NCBI RefSeq assembly: GCF_015169395.1
Contig: NZ_CP063458.1
Span: 496,001-560,000, forward strand
Direction: 5' to 3'
Origin: Humisphaera borealis
GTDB taxonomy: Bacteria; Planctomycetota; Phycisphaerae; Tepidisphaerales; Tepidisphaeraceae
DNA length: 64,000 bases
This document shows, one piece after another, positions 1 through 9,861 of this stretch. The notes beneath the pieces are model-generated. The model saw nothing but the letters and a program-made list of their open reading frames with translations. It searched no databases and was not told the origin of the DNA. Within the stretch, counting starts at the first letter, position 1; each line of letters begins with the position of its first letter. The translations under genes were made by a program, and so were the position numbers.

Positions 1-3000
1 GGCTTGCGCGTCAACGCGGGTAAGCTCGCGCTCGCCGGTGCCGGAACCTTTACGGGCAGCCCCACCATTGGGGTTGTCGTGCAATCCACCGGCACGCTGG
101 AACTGGACAACAGCACAACCAACCAGGCCAACCGCCTGGGCGGCCGGCCGATCACCATCGCCAACGGCACGCTGAACCTCATCGGCAGCGCCTCGGCGGC
201 AAGCAGTGAGACATTCGGCGCGCCCACCTTCAACCGCGGCTACTCCATCGTCAACGTGACGGGTGGTGCCGGGCAGACGACAAGCCTGACGTTCACAGCC
301 GCGGCGAACAACCCCGCGACAAGCCAGAACTCCGGTACGGCTCCCTCCGGTGCCAGTGTGCTGTTCCGTGCGGTCCCCGGTGCAGGCGGATCGGCGGCGA
401 TCAACAGCACGGCCGGTGGATTCACCTTCGTCGGCCAGACCGGTGGCATCGGCACCAACAACAAGGGCATTCTTCCCTGGGCGCTTTTCGATAACACCGC
501 CGGCGGCACCGGCCTGTCGTTCGCGACCGCCGATGCCAGCGTCGGCGTCCTGCGCGCGCTCAACCCGACGACGGAAATGGCGACGAACGCCGCTACCGCC
601 AACGCCAACCTCAACCTGACGGCGGCGGGGCCGCTCGTGGTCGGTGCCACCGCGGGATTCAACGCCAACTCGATTACCTTCAGCGGTGGTGCCAACCTCA
701 CGATCGGCAACCCCGGCACCCTTCAAACGCTGACCAGCAGCAGCGGCGGCATCCTCGTTCGCGACGGGTCGTCGACGATCAGCGGCGGCGTGATGGCGCA
801 GACTTCAGGCGCAGTGCCGTTCAACGTCTGGACCCTCGGCAACCTCACGATCAGCAGCCTGCTCAACGGCGGCAACGGCACCGCCAGCGGGAACATCGGC
901 TTTGTGAAGGCCGGCGTTGGCACACTCACCCTCAGCACGCCGCAGTCGGCGATTGCTGGCCTCGCGACGGGCGTCAACTCGATGTCGGGCCAGCTGGTCG
1001 TCAACGCCGGCACGCTGGTGCTCAACGGCGGCAAGAACACCATCCAGGCCAACAATTTCCTGAGCGTCATGGTCAATGGAACCGTCGATCTCGGCGGCAA
1101 CTCCCAGCAGGTTCGCGGACTTTTCAGCGACGGTAACATCACCGGCACCGTGGCGACACCGACCGGCGGGACCATCACCAGCAGCGTCGGCACCGGTAAT
1201 CTGGTCATCAATCAGGACAACAACGCCCGCGGCTGGGCTGGCACGATCAGCGGCAGCGTAAACGTGACACGCTCCGGCGAAAGCACGTTGTCCATCCACA
1301 CCCCGCAGACCTACACCGGCGCAACGCTGCTCAACGGCAATACAACGCTGCTGCGCGACTTCGGCGCGATCACGTCATCCTCCGCCGTCGCGGTTCAGTA
1401 TGCCACGCTGACCCTGGACAACGGTGCCAACCCGGGGACCGCCGGCAACCCGATCAACAGCACCACCAACATTGCCGACCGGATCGGCGACCCGATTCCC
1501 ATCACGCTCCGCGGCGGCACCTTCAACTACATCGGTCGCGCCCAGACCAACTCGACCGAGACCATTGGCAACGTGACGTTTGCCGACGGACTGAACCAGA
1601 TGCTCAACGCCGTCGGCGGCACGGGTTTCAATTCTGCGGTCCTGTCCGCGGGCAACCTGTTTCGCGCCGCAGGCAGTACCGGCGTGGTGCGATTTCAGGG
1701 CTCGAACGGCCAGCTCGGCAATACACCGCGGCTGACCTTCGCGACGATCAACGGGGTCTCCACGGCGACGGCGGGCGGCGGCCTGACGAACAACATCATC
1801 GGCGCCTGGGCCATCCAGGACCGCGAGTGGGCCAGCCACATCCCCACGCTGGGCATCGGCCAGTTAAACGCCGCCGGCTTCCCCGGCTACGCCACCACGA
1901 CCGCCAATACCGCTGCCGTCACGGACAACATTCGCTACAACACCAACGGCACCGCCAACCCCGCGCTGCTGACGGCCAACCGAACGATGAACACGTTCGC
2001 GGGCAATTTCAGCGCCACGTCGACGCTGGACCTCGGCGGTTTCACGCTCACCGCCCGCGGCGGCGGTGTGATCATCAGCCAGTCCGGCGACAACACGACG
2101 ACGCTCGTTCAGAACGGCTCGATCACCAGCGGTTTGGCCGGAACCGGTGGCGACCTCTTCCTTTACCCCCTCACCTACGGCGGCACGGCGAGGCGGATCT
2201 TTCTCGACGCTAACATCGTCAATAACGGCACTGGTGCCGTGCGGTTGATTCGCTCCGGCGACAGCAGCACGTTCTTCACCATCCGGAGCACCGGCAACAA
2301 CTACACCGGCGGCACCGTCCTGAACGGGTCCACGACCTACCTGGATGCCGCCTCCGGCACGCCGATCCCGACCGGCCTCGTCCCGGCGAACGGACTGATT
2401 CTCAATGGCGCAACGCTGACGCTCGTCAACCGGGCCACGCAAATCGGCGCGGGCAACGTCGTCACCCTCAACGGCAACTCCGTCGTCAATCTCTACGGCA
2501 ACAACACGCTGGCCGGACTGGTTTTCAATAACAGTGGCGGCGGTGTGACCAACCCCACGGTCCAGTCGTTCAGCATCGGCGCCTCGACCACAACCACCGG
2601 CGGCTCTGCTGCTCCCGGCGGTGCGACCGGCGTCCTAACCGTCGGCTCGTCGGGCATCACCGCGACATCGTCGAACGTCACGTCCACGAACATCGTCGTC
2701 GGACGCGTCGATTTCGGTACCGCGCCCAATACCGTCAACGTCGACACAATCAATGCCAACGGCGTCAACGACATTGCACCACTCCAGGCCGCGCTGGCCT
2801 TGCAGAGCGTCATCGGTACGACCGGCGGCATCAACAAGACCGGCGCCGGTGTACTGCAGTTCAACGCACAGTCGATCTACACCGGACCGACCAACGTCAA
2901 CAGCGGCGGTGTTCGTATCGGTGTGACCAACGGCGGATCTCGGCTCTCGCTGCTCACGCTCGGCAGCGGCACCCGCCTCGACCTCGCCAACGCGAGTACC

Positions 3001-6000
3001 ACGTGGGGTTCGCTGACCGGATCAGGTACGGTCTTCAGCAACACTGGCACGCCGACACTGACCGTCGGATTCGACAACACGTCCACCAGCTTTGCCGGCC
3101 AGTTCAGCCGATTTAACGACGCGACGCCCAATGGTGTCGGACTCACGAAGATTGGCACCGGAACGTTGACGATCACCTCGGCCCAGAGTCCGGTCAACGG
3201 CTCGTCCGGGACCGTGACCGTGAACGGCGGTGGCCTGACCTACAGCGGCGACGGCGCACCGTTCCCGTCGCTGGCAACGACTGTGGCGGCGGGCTCGGCC
3301 GTTACGTTCAACGTCAACACCGCCGGCACCCTCACCCTCGCCAGCACCGCTACGACGACGACTAATCGCCTGGGCCTAAGCACCGCCGGCACGTTCAATC
3401 TGCAGGGCGGTACGCTGGTACTCAATGGCGTGGCCAGCGCGAACACTGTCGAGACGATCAGCACGCTCGGTGTTCAGAACGGCGGGGGGCTCATCAACCT
3501 TGCACCCGCCGCGGGCTCCCAACTGAATCTGGTTGTTGGCACACTCGCTGCTGTCAACTCGACCGGCAGCGGCGTGATCCAGAAGCTGGCCAACACGACG
3601 CCCGCGAACGGCAACGCCACATTGGCCGTGACCACGCCCAACCTCCCGGGCAGCCAGGGAACGGGTGTCGCCGGCAGCACCAGCATCGCGATCCGGCCCG
3701 ACATTCTTGCCGACGCCCTGGCCAACGGCTCCGGCACGGGTTTTCTTGCCCGCGAAGGCGCGACAAACTTCTACCGCCCGCTGGCGAGCAGTGAGTTGAA
3801 CAAGACGCCCGCGACCTGGGCCACGATCGAAAACGCGGGGATCGAGAGTTCCTCGCAAACGATCGCCACCAACACCGTTGCCAACAGCCTGACGTCGCTC
3901 GGGTCGGCCACGCTCGGCGCGCCGGCCGCGACCGCGACGGCCTTCGGCAGGTTCGGCCCTAACGCCACGCCACTGCAGTTGCAGTTGAACGCCGGCGGCC
4001 TGCTCGCGGTGGACGCCAGCACGCTTACATTGAACGTCGGTTCGGTCAACGCGCCTGCGGGTAATGCCCTGCACGTGCACGCGGTCGGTTCGGCGGCCGT
4101 GAACGTCAATGCGTACCTCGGGATCGGCAACACCGGCGGGATGGTCAAGTCAGACGCAGGAACACTGACCCTCAACAATCGCGCCTTCTACACCGGCAAC
4201 ACATCGGTGAACGGCGGAACGCTGAACCTCAGCTCCGGCGTCGATAACACGATCGCGGTCGTTCCCGGTGCCACCACGCCGAGCGTCTCTGCCCTGAGCA
4301 TCAACGGTGCCGCGGCCCTGGTCGACCTCAAGAACAACAGCCAGACGTTCGGCCTCATTCAGAACGTGAACCCGATCGCCGGCAATGCCGGAACCATCAC
4401 CAACAGCGGCGGCAGTATTGTCACGCTGACGTCGGCAACGGGCGCCGGCTCCACGTTTGCCGGGCAGATCAACGGCAATCTTGCCTTTACCCGCTCGGGC
4501 AACAGCACCACCACGCTGACCGGCGCCAACGGCTATGTCGGCGCGACCACGGTACGCGGCGGCACGCTTCAGCTGCGCGACAGCGGGTCCATCGCAAGCT
4601 CTCCGTCGATCGCGCTCCACTTCGGCACGCTCAATGTCGATAACTCCGGGCTGACGCCTTCGGCCAACCTCAACCCCACGCGACTGGCATCGAACGTGCC
4701 GATTATCCTTCACGGCGGTGCGCTCACGCTGACCGGTGGCGGATCGATCGACACTACGCTGAGCGTCGGAACGGTAACGGTCGGCACGGGTGGCAGCACG
4801 GTGACTGTCACCCCGCAGGCCAACCAGGGCAGCACGGCGGCAATCACCATCGGCAACCTCTCCCGCACCGCCAACCAGAGCCTGGTCAACTTCGTCGGCA
4901 GCAACGGAACGCTCGGCGGACAGGGCCTCAGCCTCAACGGCCGAATCATCCTCACCCAGCTGAACGGCAGCGGTTTCTCATCGGCCAATCTCGTCGACAG
5001 CCTGATCGGCGGCTGGGCGATCGCCAACGGCTCTTCGTTCGCAACGTACGTCGATGGATTCGGCGTCATGGAGATGGGCTCGACCATCGCGGGAATCGCT
5101 GCCCCCGCCTACAGCGGAACCGATTTCAGCGCCGCGACGACCGCTTCGTCCAACATCAACGATGGTACCTCTCGTACGCTGACCGCTGGCGCAAAGTCGG
5201 TGAACTCACTTCGTATGGCACCGGGTGGTGGGCAGACCATCACCTTGCCCGCGGCCACGGCGATCACGTTCGGCACGGGCATCGTGACCAACGCCAACCA
5301 GACCATCAACGTCACCGGAACCGACGCGACTTCGACCGTCAGCGGCAGCGGCACCGACCTGACAGTCTTTGTGAGCCAGGGAACGACCAATCTCAATGCG
5401 AAGGTCACCGGCACGGCGGCACTCGTGAAGGGCGGTGGCGCTACGCTGGCCCTGGCGCCGGTCGGAGCCGGGGCGTCTAATACGTACACCGGTGGTACGT
5501 TCGTCCAGGGCGGTACGCTGAACCTCAACGGTGCGGCCGGCATTGTGACCGTCCCGGCAGCCGCCAACCCGGCCAACGGCCTAGTCGTCAACAACGCCTC
5601 CGTGACGATGAACGCGAATCCCGGCCAGATCGCGGCGACGAACGCGATCACTATCAATGGCGGCGGCAGCGTCACCCTTGCCAACTATGCCAGTGCAACC
5701 TCGCAGACGCTCGCGAGCCTCAACTTCGACAACCAGGGCGGGACGGCGAATCCCACCTTCACCTTCGGGACCCCGACGGCCCTGAGTACGCTCGTCCTGA
5801 CGTCGGCCAACGCGATTACCGCTAACAATGACAGCCTGGCAAGCACCCCGCTGATCACCACCGCCGCCGCTACGTTGTCGGAACTGCAACTCAGCGCCGC
5901 CGCCCCGGTGATCACGACGACAACCGCCGTCGGCGCTACCAACAGCCTGAACATCATCGCCCGCATCACAAGTGCCGGGGGAGCCATTTCCAAGACGGGC

Positions 6001-8994
6001 AGCGGCTCGTTGACGCTCTCGGGCGCGAGCACCTTCAATACCGGATTCAATCTCGACCAGGGCTCGCTGATCTTTGGAGCCACCTCCGCAGGTACCCTGC
6101 CCACCATCACCAACGGCCCGGTCGGTACCGGAACCCTCAGCATCGCCGGCGGAACAACGCTGCTGTCGGACGGAACCGTTCGCACGGTGGGCAATGCAGT
6201 TGTTGTGAACGGCGATTTCACCGTTGGCGGCGTGACCGCGGGCAACAGCGTGATCTTGTCAGGTGCCGTCGGACTGGGTGCGACCGGCCGGACAGTTACC
6301 GTCACCAGCCCGGCCGTGACCGCGACTCTCAGCGGCGCTTTAACGAGTACCGCCTCAGGCACTGCATTAACCAAGGCCGGTGTTGGCACGCTAGTGCTTT
6401 CGTCGGCAGCCAACAGCCTGAACGGTGCGGGCGTGGTGGTGAGCGAAGGCGTTTTGAAGAACGGCGTCGCTAATGCCATCCCCAACGCCAGCCTCCTGAC
6501 GGTAAACGCCGGCGCGGTCTACGACCTGAACAACTTCGGCCAGGCGTTGCAGACCCTGGCAGGCGGCGGTGTGGTGACGAACTCCGGTGGAACGGCGCAG
6601 ACACTGGTCGTGGGTGGCGCGTCCGCCGCCGACGTTGCGACCAACGCCACCAGCGATTTCGGCGGTGTACTCACGAACGCCGCGCAGAGCCTCAACCTCA
6701 CCAAGTCGGGCATTGGCACGCTCACGCTGAGCGGCACCGCCAGCAGCTACACCGGAGTCACCAACGTCGCCGCGGGCACGCTGGTCGTTTCGAAGCTTGC
6801 TGACGGGGGACTGCCCAGCAGCATCGGTCAGTCGACCGGCGTCGCGGCCAATCTCGTCCTGGGGAACGGAACGACGCTTCGTTACACCGGGGCCGGCGAT
6901 TCCACCAACCGCGCGATGACCATCGGCACCGGCGCCTTCCTCGATGCTTCCGGCACCGGCGCGATCAACTTGAGTGGCACCGCGGCACTGACGCTGTCGG
7001 GCACCAATACGGCTCGCACGCTCACGCTCACCGGCACGAACAAAGGGACCAACACACTCGCGGCACTGATCGGAGACAACGGCACCGGCGCGACCACCCT
7101 CGCCAAGACCGGTGTCGGCACCTGGATTCTAAACAATGCCACCAACGCCTACACCGGACCGACCACCATCTCCGCCGGCTCCCTGCGGGTGCAGGGCACC
7201 TCGGCTTTGGGCGCGACCGCCGGCGGGACGACCGTCTCGAACGGCGCGAATCTCCAGATCGACGGCGTTAACATCGGCACCGAAAGCCTCACGCTCAGCG
7301 GCAATGGCATCCTCAGCGCGGGCGCACTGACCGGAACCGGCATCGCCGAATCCGCCGGCACCATCACGCTGCTCACCTCCAGCAGCATCGGGTCCAGCGG
7401 TACCGACAACCTTACGCTGTCGGGGTCGGTCATCGGCACCGGCGGCCTGACCAAGGCCGGCACGGGGACGGTGACGCTCAGTGGTGCGACGGCCAATACC
7501 TTCTCCGGCCTGACGGCGGTCAAGAGTGGAACACTCGATCTCAACAAGACCGCCGGCGTGAATGCAATCGTCGGCGACGGTGTCGGTTCGAAGACCACAC
7601 CTGACGTGCTGATCAACGGCGGCACGCTCCGTCTTGTCGGCAACAACCAGATGGCGGACACCGTCTTCGTCCTGATGACTTCAGGCACGTTCGACATCAA
7701 CGGCAAAACCGAAACGATCTTCCACTTCACCAACTCCGGCGGCGTGTACAAGTCGCCGCGGGGCAGCTCCCTGACGGTCCTGGACCCGACCTGGACCGGT
7801 GGCTCTAATGATGTGCTGGGTAACGACACCTACGGTGCCACGACCGACCCCGCGCTGGAGATCAGCGGTGGCATCAACACCATTCACGGCGACGAGAGCA
7901 CCGGCCAGGGCGCTGGCAGCATTACCCTTGTCTCATCGTTCATCTTCAGCGGAGCGGGCAACCCCAACCTGACCATCAGCGGCGACCGCTTCACCGCCGC
8001 CCGGCTGATCCTGAACAGCAATGTGACGGTCAACCCCGGTACCAATGCCACCATCACCAGTGGCCCGGCGCTGCTCGATCAGGGACCGCCGAACCATACG
8101 ATCATTGTTGACCCCAATCAGACCGGCGTGATCCCCGGCAAGATCGAACTCGGCAGCGCGAACCGTACCATCACCGTTGGTTCCGGTGGTTCGCTCGGCA
8201 TCACGGCAGTCGTTCAGAGCACCGGCGGGGGCCTGACAAAGGACGGCCCGGGAACTCTGACCCTCTCGGCGGCGAACTTTTACGCGGGGCCCACCAGCAT
8301 CACCGCGGGCACGCTGATCGCCAACGGATCGATTACCAGTGCGACGGCATCGGCGGCCGGTACCCTCGCCGGCAAGGGCACGGTCACCGGACCGGTTTCC
8401 ATCACCGCCGGCGGCGCGATCCGTCCCGGCGACCCGGGTACGGGCGCTCAAACCGCCGTGCTGACAGTGGGCAGTCTGTCGATGGCCAACAGCACCGCTG
8501 CTGTTCTGGGCGTCAATGTGAACGGGCTTGTTCCCGGCAGTGGATATGATCAGATCGCGCTGCCGAACTCCCCGGGTTCCACCGTCACCCTGACGGGTGC
8601 CAGCCTTGCGGTCAATCTCGGCACGCTGCTGTCCGGCAACGGCAGCGAACGCTTCTACATCGTCAACAACGCCTCTTCGACCGCTAATACGGTCACCGGC
8701 GGATTCGCCAGCGTGATCGTCGAGCCGAACCCTGCGTTTGGCGTCACAACGGGCGCCAACCTGAACAGTCCGGTGGCCAGCACGCGTCTCCCCGGCGGGT
8801 TCGATTTCACCGACGCCAACACGGGCTTCGTTTATACGTTGTTGTACAACGTCGATTCGACGACCAACAACCTGACGGTCGGAAGCGGTAACGATGTGCT
8901 GCTGAGCATCGTGCCCGAGCCAAGCGCGCTCGGCCTGGCCGCCATGGCCGGCGTAGGCCTGCTCCGCCGTCGCCGTCGGACCTCGCGACGTTAA
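1..8994 (+). CDS. Giant autotransporter-associated beta-strand repeat protein with PEP-CTERM tail (5' end outside window)
   Basis: The frame is open from the first base and begins in the middle of a repeat, with no signal peptide, so the gene starts upstream. About 2996 residues are visible. They are almost wholly Gly/Thr/Asn/Ser/Ala-rich beta repeats built around units such as TKAGTGTLTLSG followed by YTG.T.V..GTL, the pattern of the autotransporter-associated (PATR-type) repeat that folds as a right-handed beta-helix. The end carries VPEPSALGLAAMAGVGLL followed by an Arg cluster, a PEP-CTERM sorting signal: PEP motif, hydrophobic helix, basic tail. It has no autotransporter barrel. Known family role: a surface or exported structural protein, processed by an exosortase. 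Its ligand or function cannot be read from sequence. Long antisense open frames here are shadows of the GC-rich repeats. Confidence 0.9.
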   Translation, partial: GLRVNAGKLALAGAGTFTGSPTIGVVVQSTGTLELDNSTTNQANRLGGRPITIANGTLNLIGSASAASSETFGAPTFNRGYSIVNVTGGAGQTTSLTFTAAANNPATSQNSGTAPSGASVLFRAVPGAGGSAAINSTAGGFTFVGQTGGIGTNNKGILPWALFDNTAGGTGLSFATADASVGVLRALNPTTEMATNAATANANLNLTAAGPLVVGATAGFNANSITFSGGANLTIGNPGTLQTLTSSSGGILVRDGSSTISGGVMAQTSGAVPFNVWTLGNLTISSLLNGGNGTASGNIGFVKAGVGTLTLSTPQSAIAGLATGVNSMSGQLVVNAGTLVLNGGKNTIQANNFLSVMVNGTVDLGGNSQQVRGLFSDGNITGTVATPTGGTITSSVGTGNLVINQDNNARGWAGTISGSVNVTRSGESTLSIHTPQTYTGATLLNGNTTLLRDFGAITSSSAVAVQYATLTLDNGANPGTAGNPINSTTNIADRIGDPIPITLRGGTFNYIGRAQTNSTETIGNVTFADGLNQMLNAVGGTGFNSAVLSAGNLFRAAGSTGVVRFQGSNGQLGNTPRLTFATINGVSTATAGGGLTNNIIGAWAIQDREWASHIPTLGIGQLNAAGFPGYATTTANTAAVTDNIRYNTNGTANPALLTANRTMNTFAGNFSATSTLDLGGFTLTARGGGVIISQSGDNTTTLVQNGSITSGLAGTGGDLFLYPLTYGGTARRIFLDANIVNNGTGAVRLIRSGDSSTFFTIRSTGNNYTGGTVLNGSTTYLDAASGTPIPTGLVPANGLILNGATLTLVNRATQIGAGNVVTLNGNSVVNLYGNNTLAGLVFNNSGGGVTNPTVQSFSIGASTTTTGGSAAPGGATGVLTVGSSGITATSSNVTSTNIVVGRVDFGTAPNTVNVDTINANGVNDIAPLQAALALQSVIGTTGGINKTGAGVLQFNAQSIYTGPTNVNSGGVRIGVTNGGSRLSLLTLGSGTRLDLANASTTWGSLTGSGTVFSNTGTPTLTVGFDNTSTSFAGQFSRFNDATPNGVGLTKIGTGTLTITSAQSPVNGSSGTVTVNGGGLTYSGDGAPFPSLATTVAAGSAVTFNVNTAGTLTLASTATTTTNRLGLSTAGTFNLQGGTLVLNGVASANTVETISTLGVQNGGGLINLAPAAGSQLNLVVGTLAAVNSTGSGVIQKLANTTPANGNATLAVTTPNLPGSQGTGVAGSTSIAIRPDILADALANGSGTGFLAREGATNFYRPLASSELNKTPATWATIENAGIESSSQTIATNTVANSLTSLGSATLGAPAATATAFGRFGPNATPLQLQLNAGGLLAVDASTLTLNVGSVNAPAGNALHVHAVGSAAVNVNAYLGIGNTGGMVKSDAGTLTLNNRAFYTGNTSVNGGTLNLSSGVDNTIAVVPGATTPSVSALSINGAAALVDLKNNSQTFGLIQNVNPIAGNAGTITNSGGSIVTLTSATGAGSTFAGQINGNLAFTRSGNSTTTLTGANGYVGATTVRGGTLQLRDSGSIASSPSIALHFGTLNVDNSGLTPSANLNPTRLASNVPIILHGGALTLTGGGSIDTTLSVGTVTVGTGGSTVTVTPQANQGSTAAITIGNLSRTANQSLVNFVGSNGTLGGQGLSLNGRIILTQLNGSGFSSANLVDSLIGGWAIANGSSFATYVDGFGVMEMGSTIAGIAAPAYSGTDFSAATTASSNINDGTSRTLTAGAKSVNSLRMAPGGGQTITLPAATAITFGTGIVTNANQTINVTGTDATSTVSGSGTDLTVFVSQGTTNLNAKVTGTAALVKGGGATLALAPVGAGASNTYTGGTFVQGGTLNLNGAAGIVTVPAAANPANGLVVNNASVTMNANPGQIAATNAITINGGGSVTLANYASATSQTLASLNFDNQGGTANPTFTFGTPTALSTLVLTSANAITANNDSLASTPLITTAAATLSELQLSAAAPVITTTTAVGATNSLNIIARITSAGGAISKTGSGSLTLSGASTFNTGFNLDQGSLIFGATSAGTLPTITNGPVGTGTLSIAGGTTLLSDGTVRTVGNAVVVNGDFTVGGVTAGNSVILSGAVGLGATGRTVTVTSPAVTATLSGALTSTASGTALTKAGVGTLVLSSAANSLNGAGVVVSEGVLKNGVANAIPNASLLTVNAGAVYDLNNFGQALQTLAGGGVVTNSGGTAQTLVVGGASAADVATNATSDFGGVLTNAAQSLNLTKSGIGTLTLSGTASSYTGVTNVAAGTLVVSKLADGGLPSSIGQSTGVAANLVLGNGTTLRYTGAGDSTNRAMTIGTGAFLDASGTGAINLSGTAALTLSGTNTARTLTLTGTNKGTNTLAALIGDNGTGATTLAKTGVGTWILNNATNAYTGPTTISAGSLRVQGTSALGATAGGTTVSNGANLQIDGVNIGTESLTLSGNGILSAGALTGTGIAESAGTITLLTSSSIGSSGTDNLTLSGSVIGTGGLTKAGTGTVTLSGATANTFSGLTAVKSGTLDLNKTAGVNAIVGDGVGSKTTPDVLINGGTLRLVGNNQMADTVFVLMTSGTFDINGKTETIFHFTNSGGVYKSPRGSSLTVLDPTWTGGSNDVLGNDTYGATTDPALEISGGINTIHGDESTGQGAGSITLVSSFIFSGAGNPNLTISGDRFTAARLILNSNVTVNPGTNATITSGPALLDQGPPNHTIIVDPNQTGVIPGKIELGSANRTITVGSGGSLGITAVVQSTGGGLTKDGPGTLTLSAANFYAGPTSITAGTLIANGSITSATASAAGTLAGKGTVTGPVSITAGGAIRPGDPGTGAQTAVLTVGSLSMANSTAAVLGVNVNGLVPGSGYDQIALPNSPGSTVTLTGASLAVNLGTLLSGNGSERFYIVNNASSTANTVTGGFASVIVEPNPAFGVTTGANLNSPVASTRLPGGFDFTDANTGFVYTLLYNVDSTTNNLTVGSGNDVLLSIVPEPSALGLAAMAGVGLLRRRRRTSRR

Positions 8995-9105
8995 TGTCCG
9001 GGGGCATGCGTTCGTAGCTACATGCCGGCAAGAACGCGATCAGTTGCGGTAGCCCCACCCTATCAGCAGCAGATGTCATGGCATGGCGCATGACGTAGTA
9101 GAGGA

Positions 9106-9837
9106 TTATCGCGGCGCACCGAATGACACCAGACAGCATTGCGCGGCATCCAGGCTGTGTCGAACGGTCGGATCGCACAATGCATTACACTCTTGCATCC
9201 GCTCGTGCGCGTAGGGTGAATCATGGTCGACGCCAAGCCCCGGATGACAACACAGTTCGTTGGTCCCGTCCGCCAGGGATGCAATTACCCTGCGCAATGA
9301 CTCCACCGTGATCCCCTCTGGGTACGGCTCCCCGGTCCCGGTCTGACCGTAGAAATCACCGACGTACCGAATGTCCGGACTGAAGTGGCGGACCGGTATC
9401 TGCAGTGCCTGACCAAGATCCAGCAGAATGGACCTTAGCGGTTCAGAACGGTGAACGTGCTGGTGCGAATCGAGGTGCGTCGGGTTTTTTCCAGTCAAGG
9501 CGCGGAAAGAGGACAACTGCCGCATGACCTCTGCCGACACCGCATCCGATGAACTCTCGGCGGCCTCGGATAGCACGCGGTAAAGAGGATACCATTCTCC
9601 ATTTCGACAGGCCCATTCGCCGAGGTCGACATGCAGGCCGAGTCCGAGCTGGGGATAATCGTGAACGACATTCGTCACCTCCGCCGCCGCCGGCCAGCGG
9701 ACAAGAACGCTCGTGCTGGTGACGATGCCATACGCATGGGCGTGCAGGATTCCGCGATTGATCTCAGGACTCTGGCCGAAATCGTCGGCGTTGACGATGA
9801 GGCGTTTCACCATTTGATGCACCACAGGCTCATTCAA
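9106..9837 (-). CDS. YdjC/ChbG/HpnK-family carbohydrate deacetylase
   Basis: A 243-residue protein of normal family length. Near the N-terminus is VNADDFGQSPEINRG, the metal-binding Asp-Asp motif. Later come HLDSHQHVH, with the metal-binding histidines, and CCHPG, so the active site looks complete. Members remove N-acetyl groups from chito-oligosaccharides or other amino sugars. It is the last gene of the minus-strand glycan locus, which also holds a PIG-L deacetylase, so two unrelated deacetylases serve one locus. The start at 9837 has a GAGAG ribosome-site-like stretch 5 bases upstream. A second Met at residue 9 (MVKRLIVNADDFG) is possible. Specificity is unknown. Confidence 0.9.
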   Translation of the reverse strand: MNEPVVHQMVKRLIVNADDFGQSPEINRGILHAHAYGIVTSTSVLVRWPAAAEVTNVVHDYPQLGLGLHVDLGEWACRNGEWYPLYRVLSEAAESSSDAVSAEVMRQLSSFRALTGKNPTHLDSHQHVHRSEPLRSILLDLGQALQIPVRHFSPDIRYVGDFYGQTGTGEPYPEGITVESLRRVIASLADGTNELCCHPGLGVDHDSPYAHERMQECNALCDPTVRHSLDAAQCCLVSFGAPR

Positions 9838-9861
9838 CTCTCACGCGGGCTGTCTCGCAGT

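Noticed and set aside
240-5889. Many long minus-strand open frames under the repeat protein
   Set aside because: They are Ala/Arg/Pro-rich shadows of GC-rich codons with no start signals or domains; the plus-strand frame explains the DNA.
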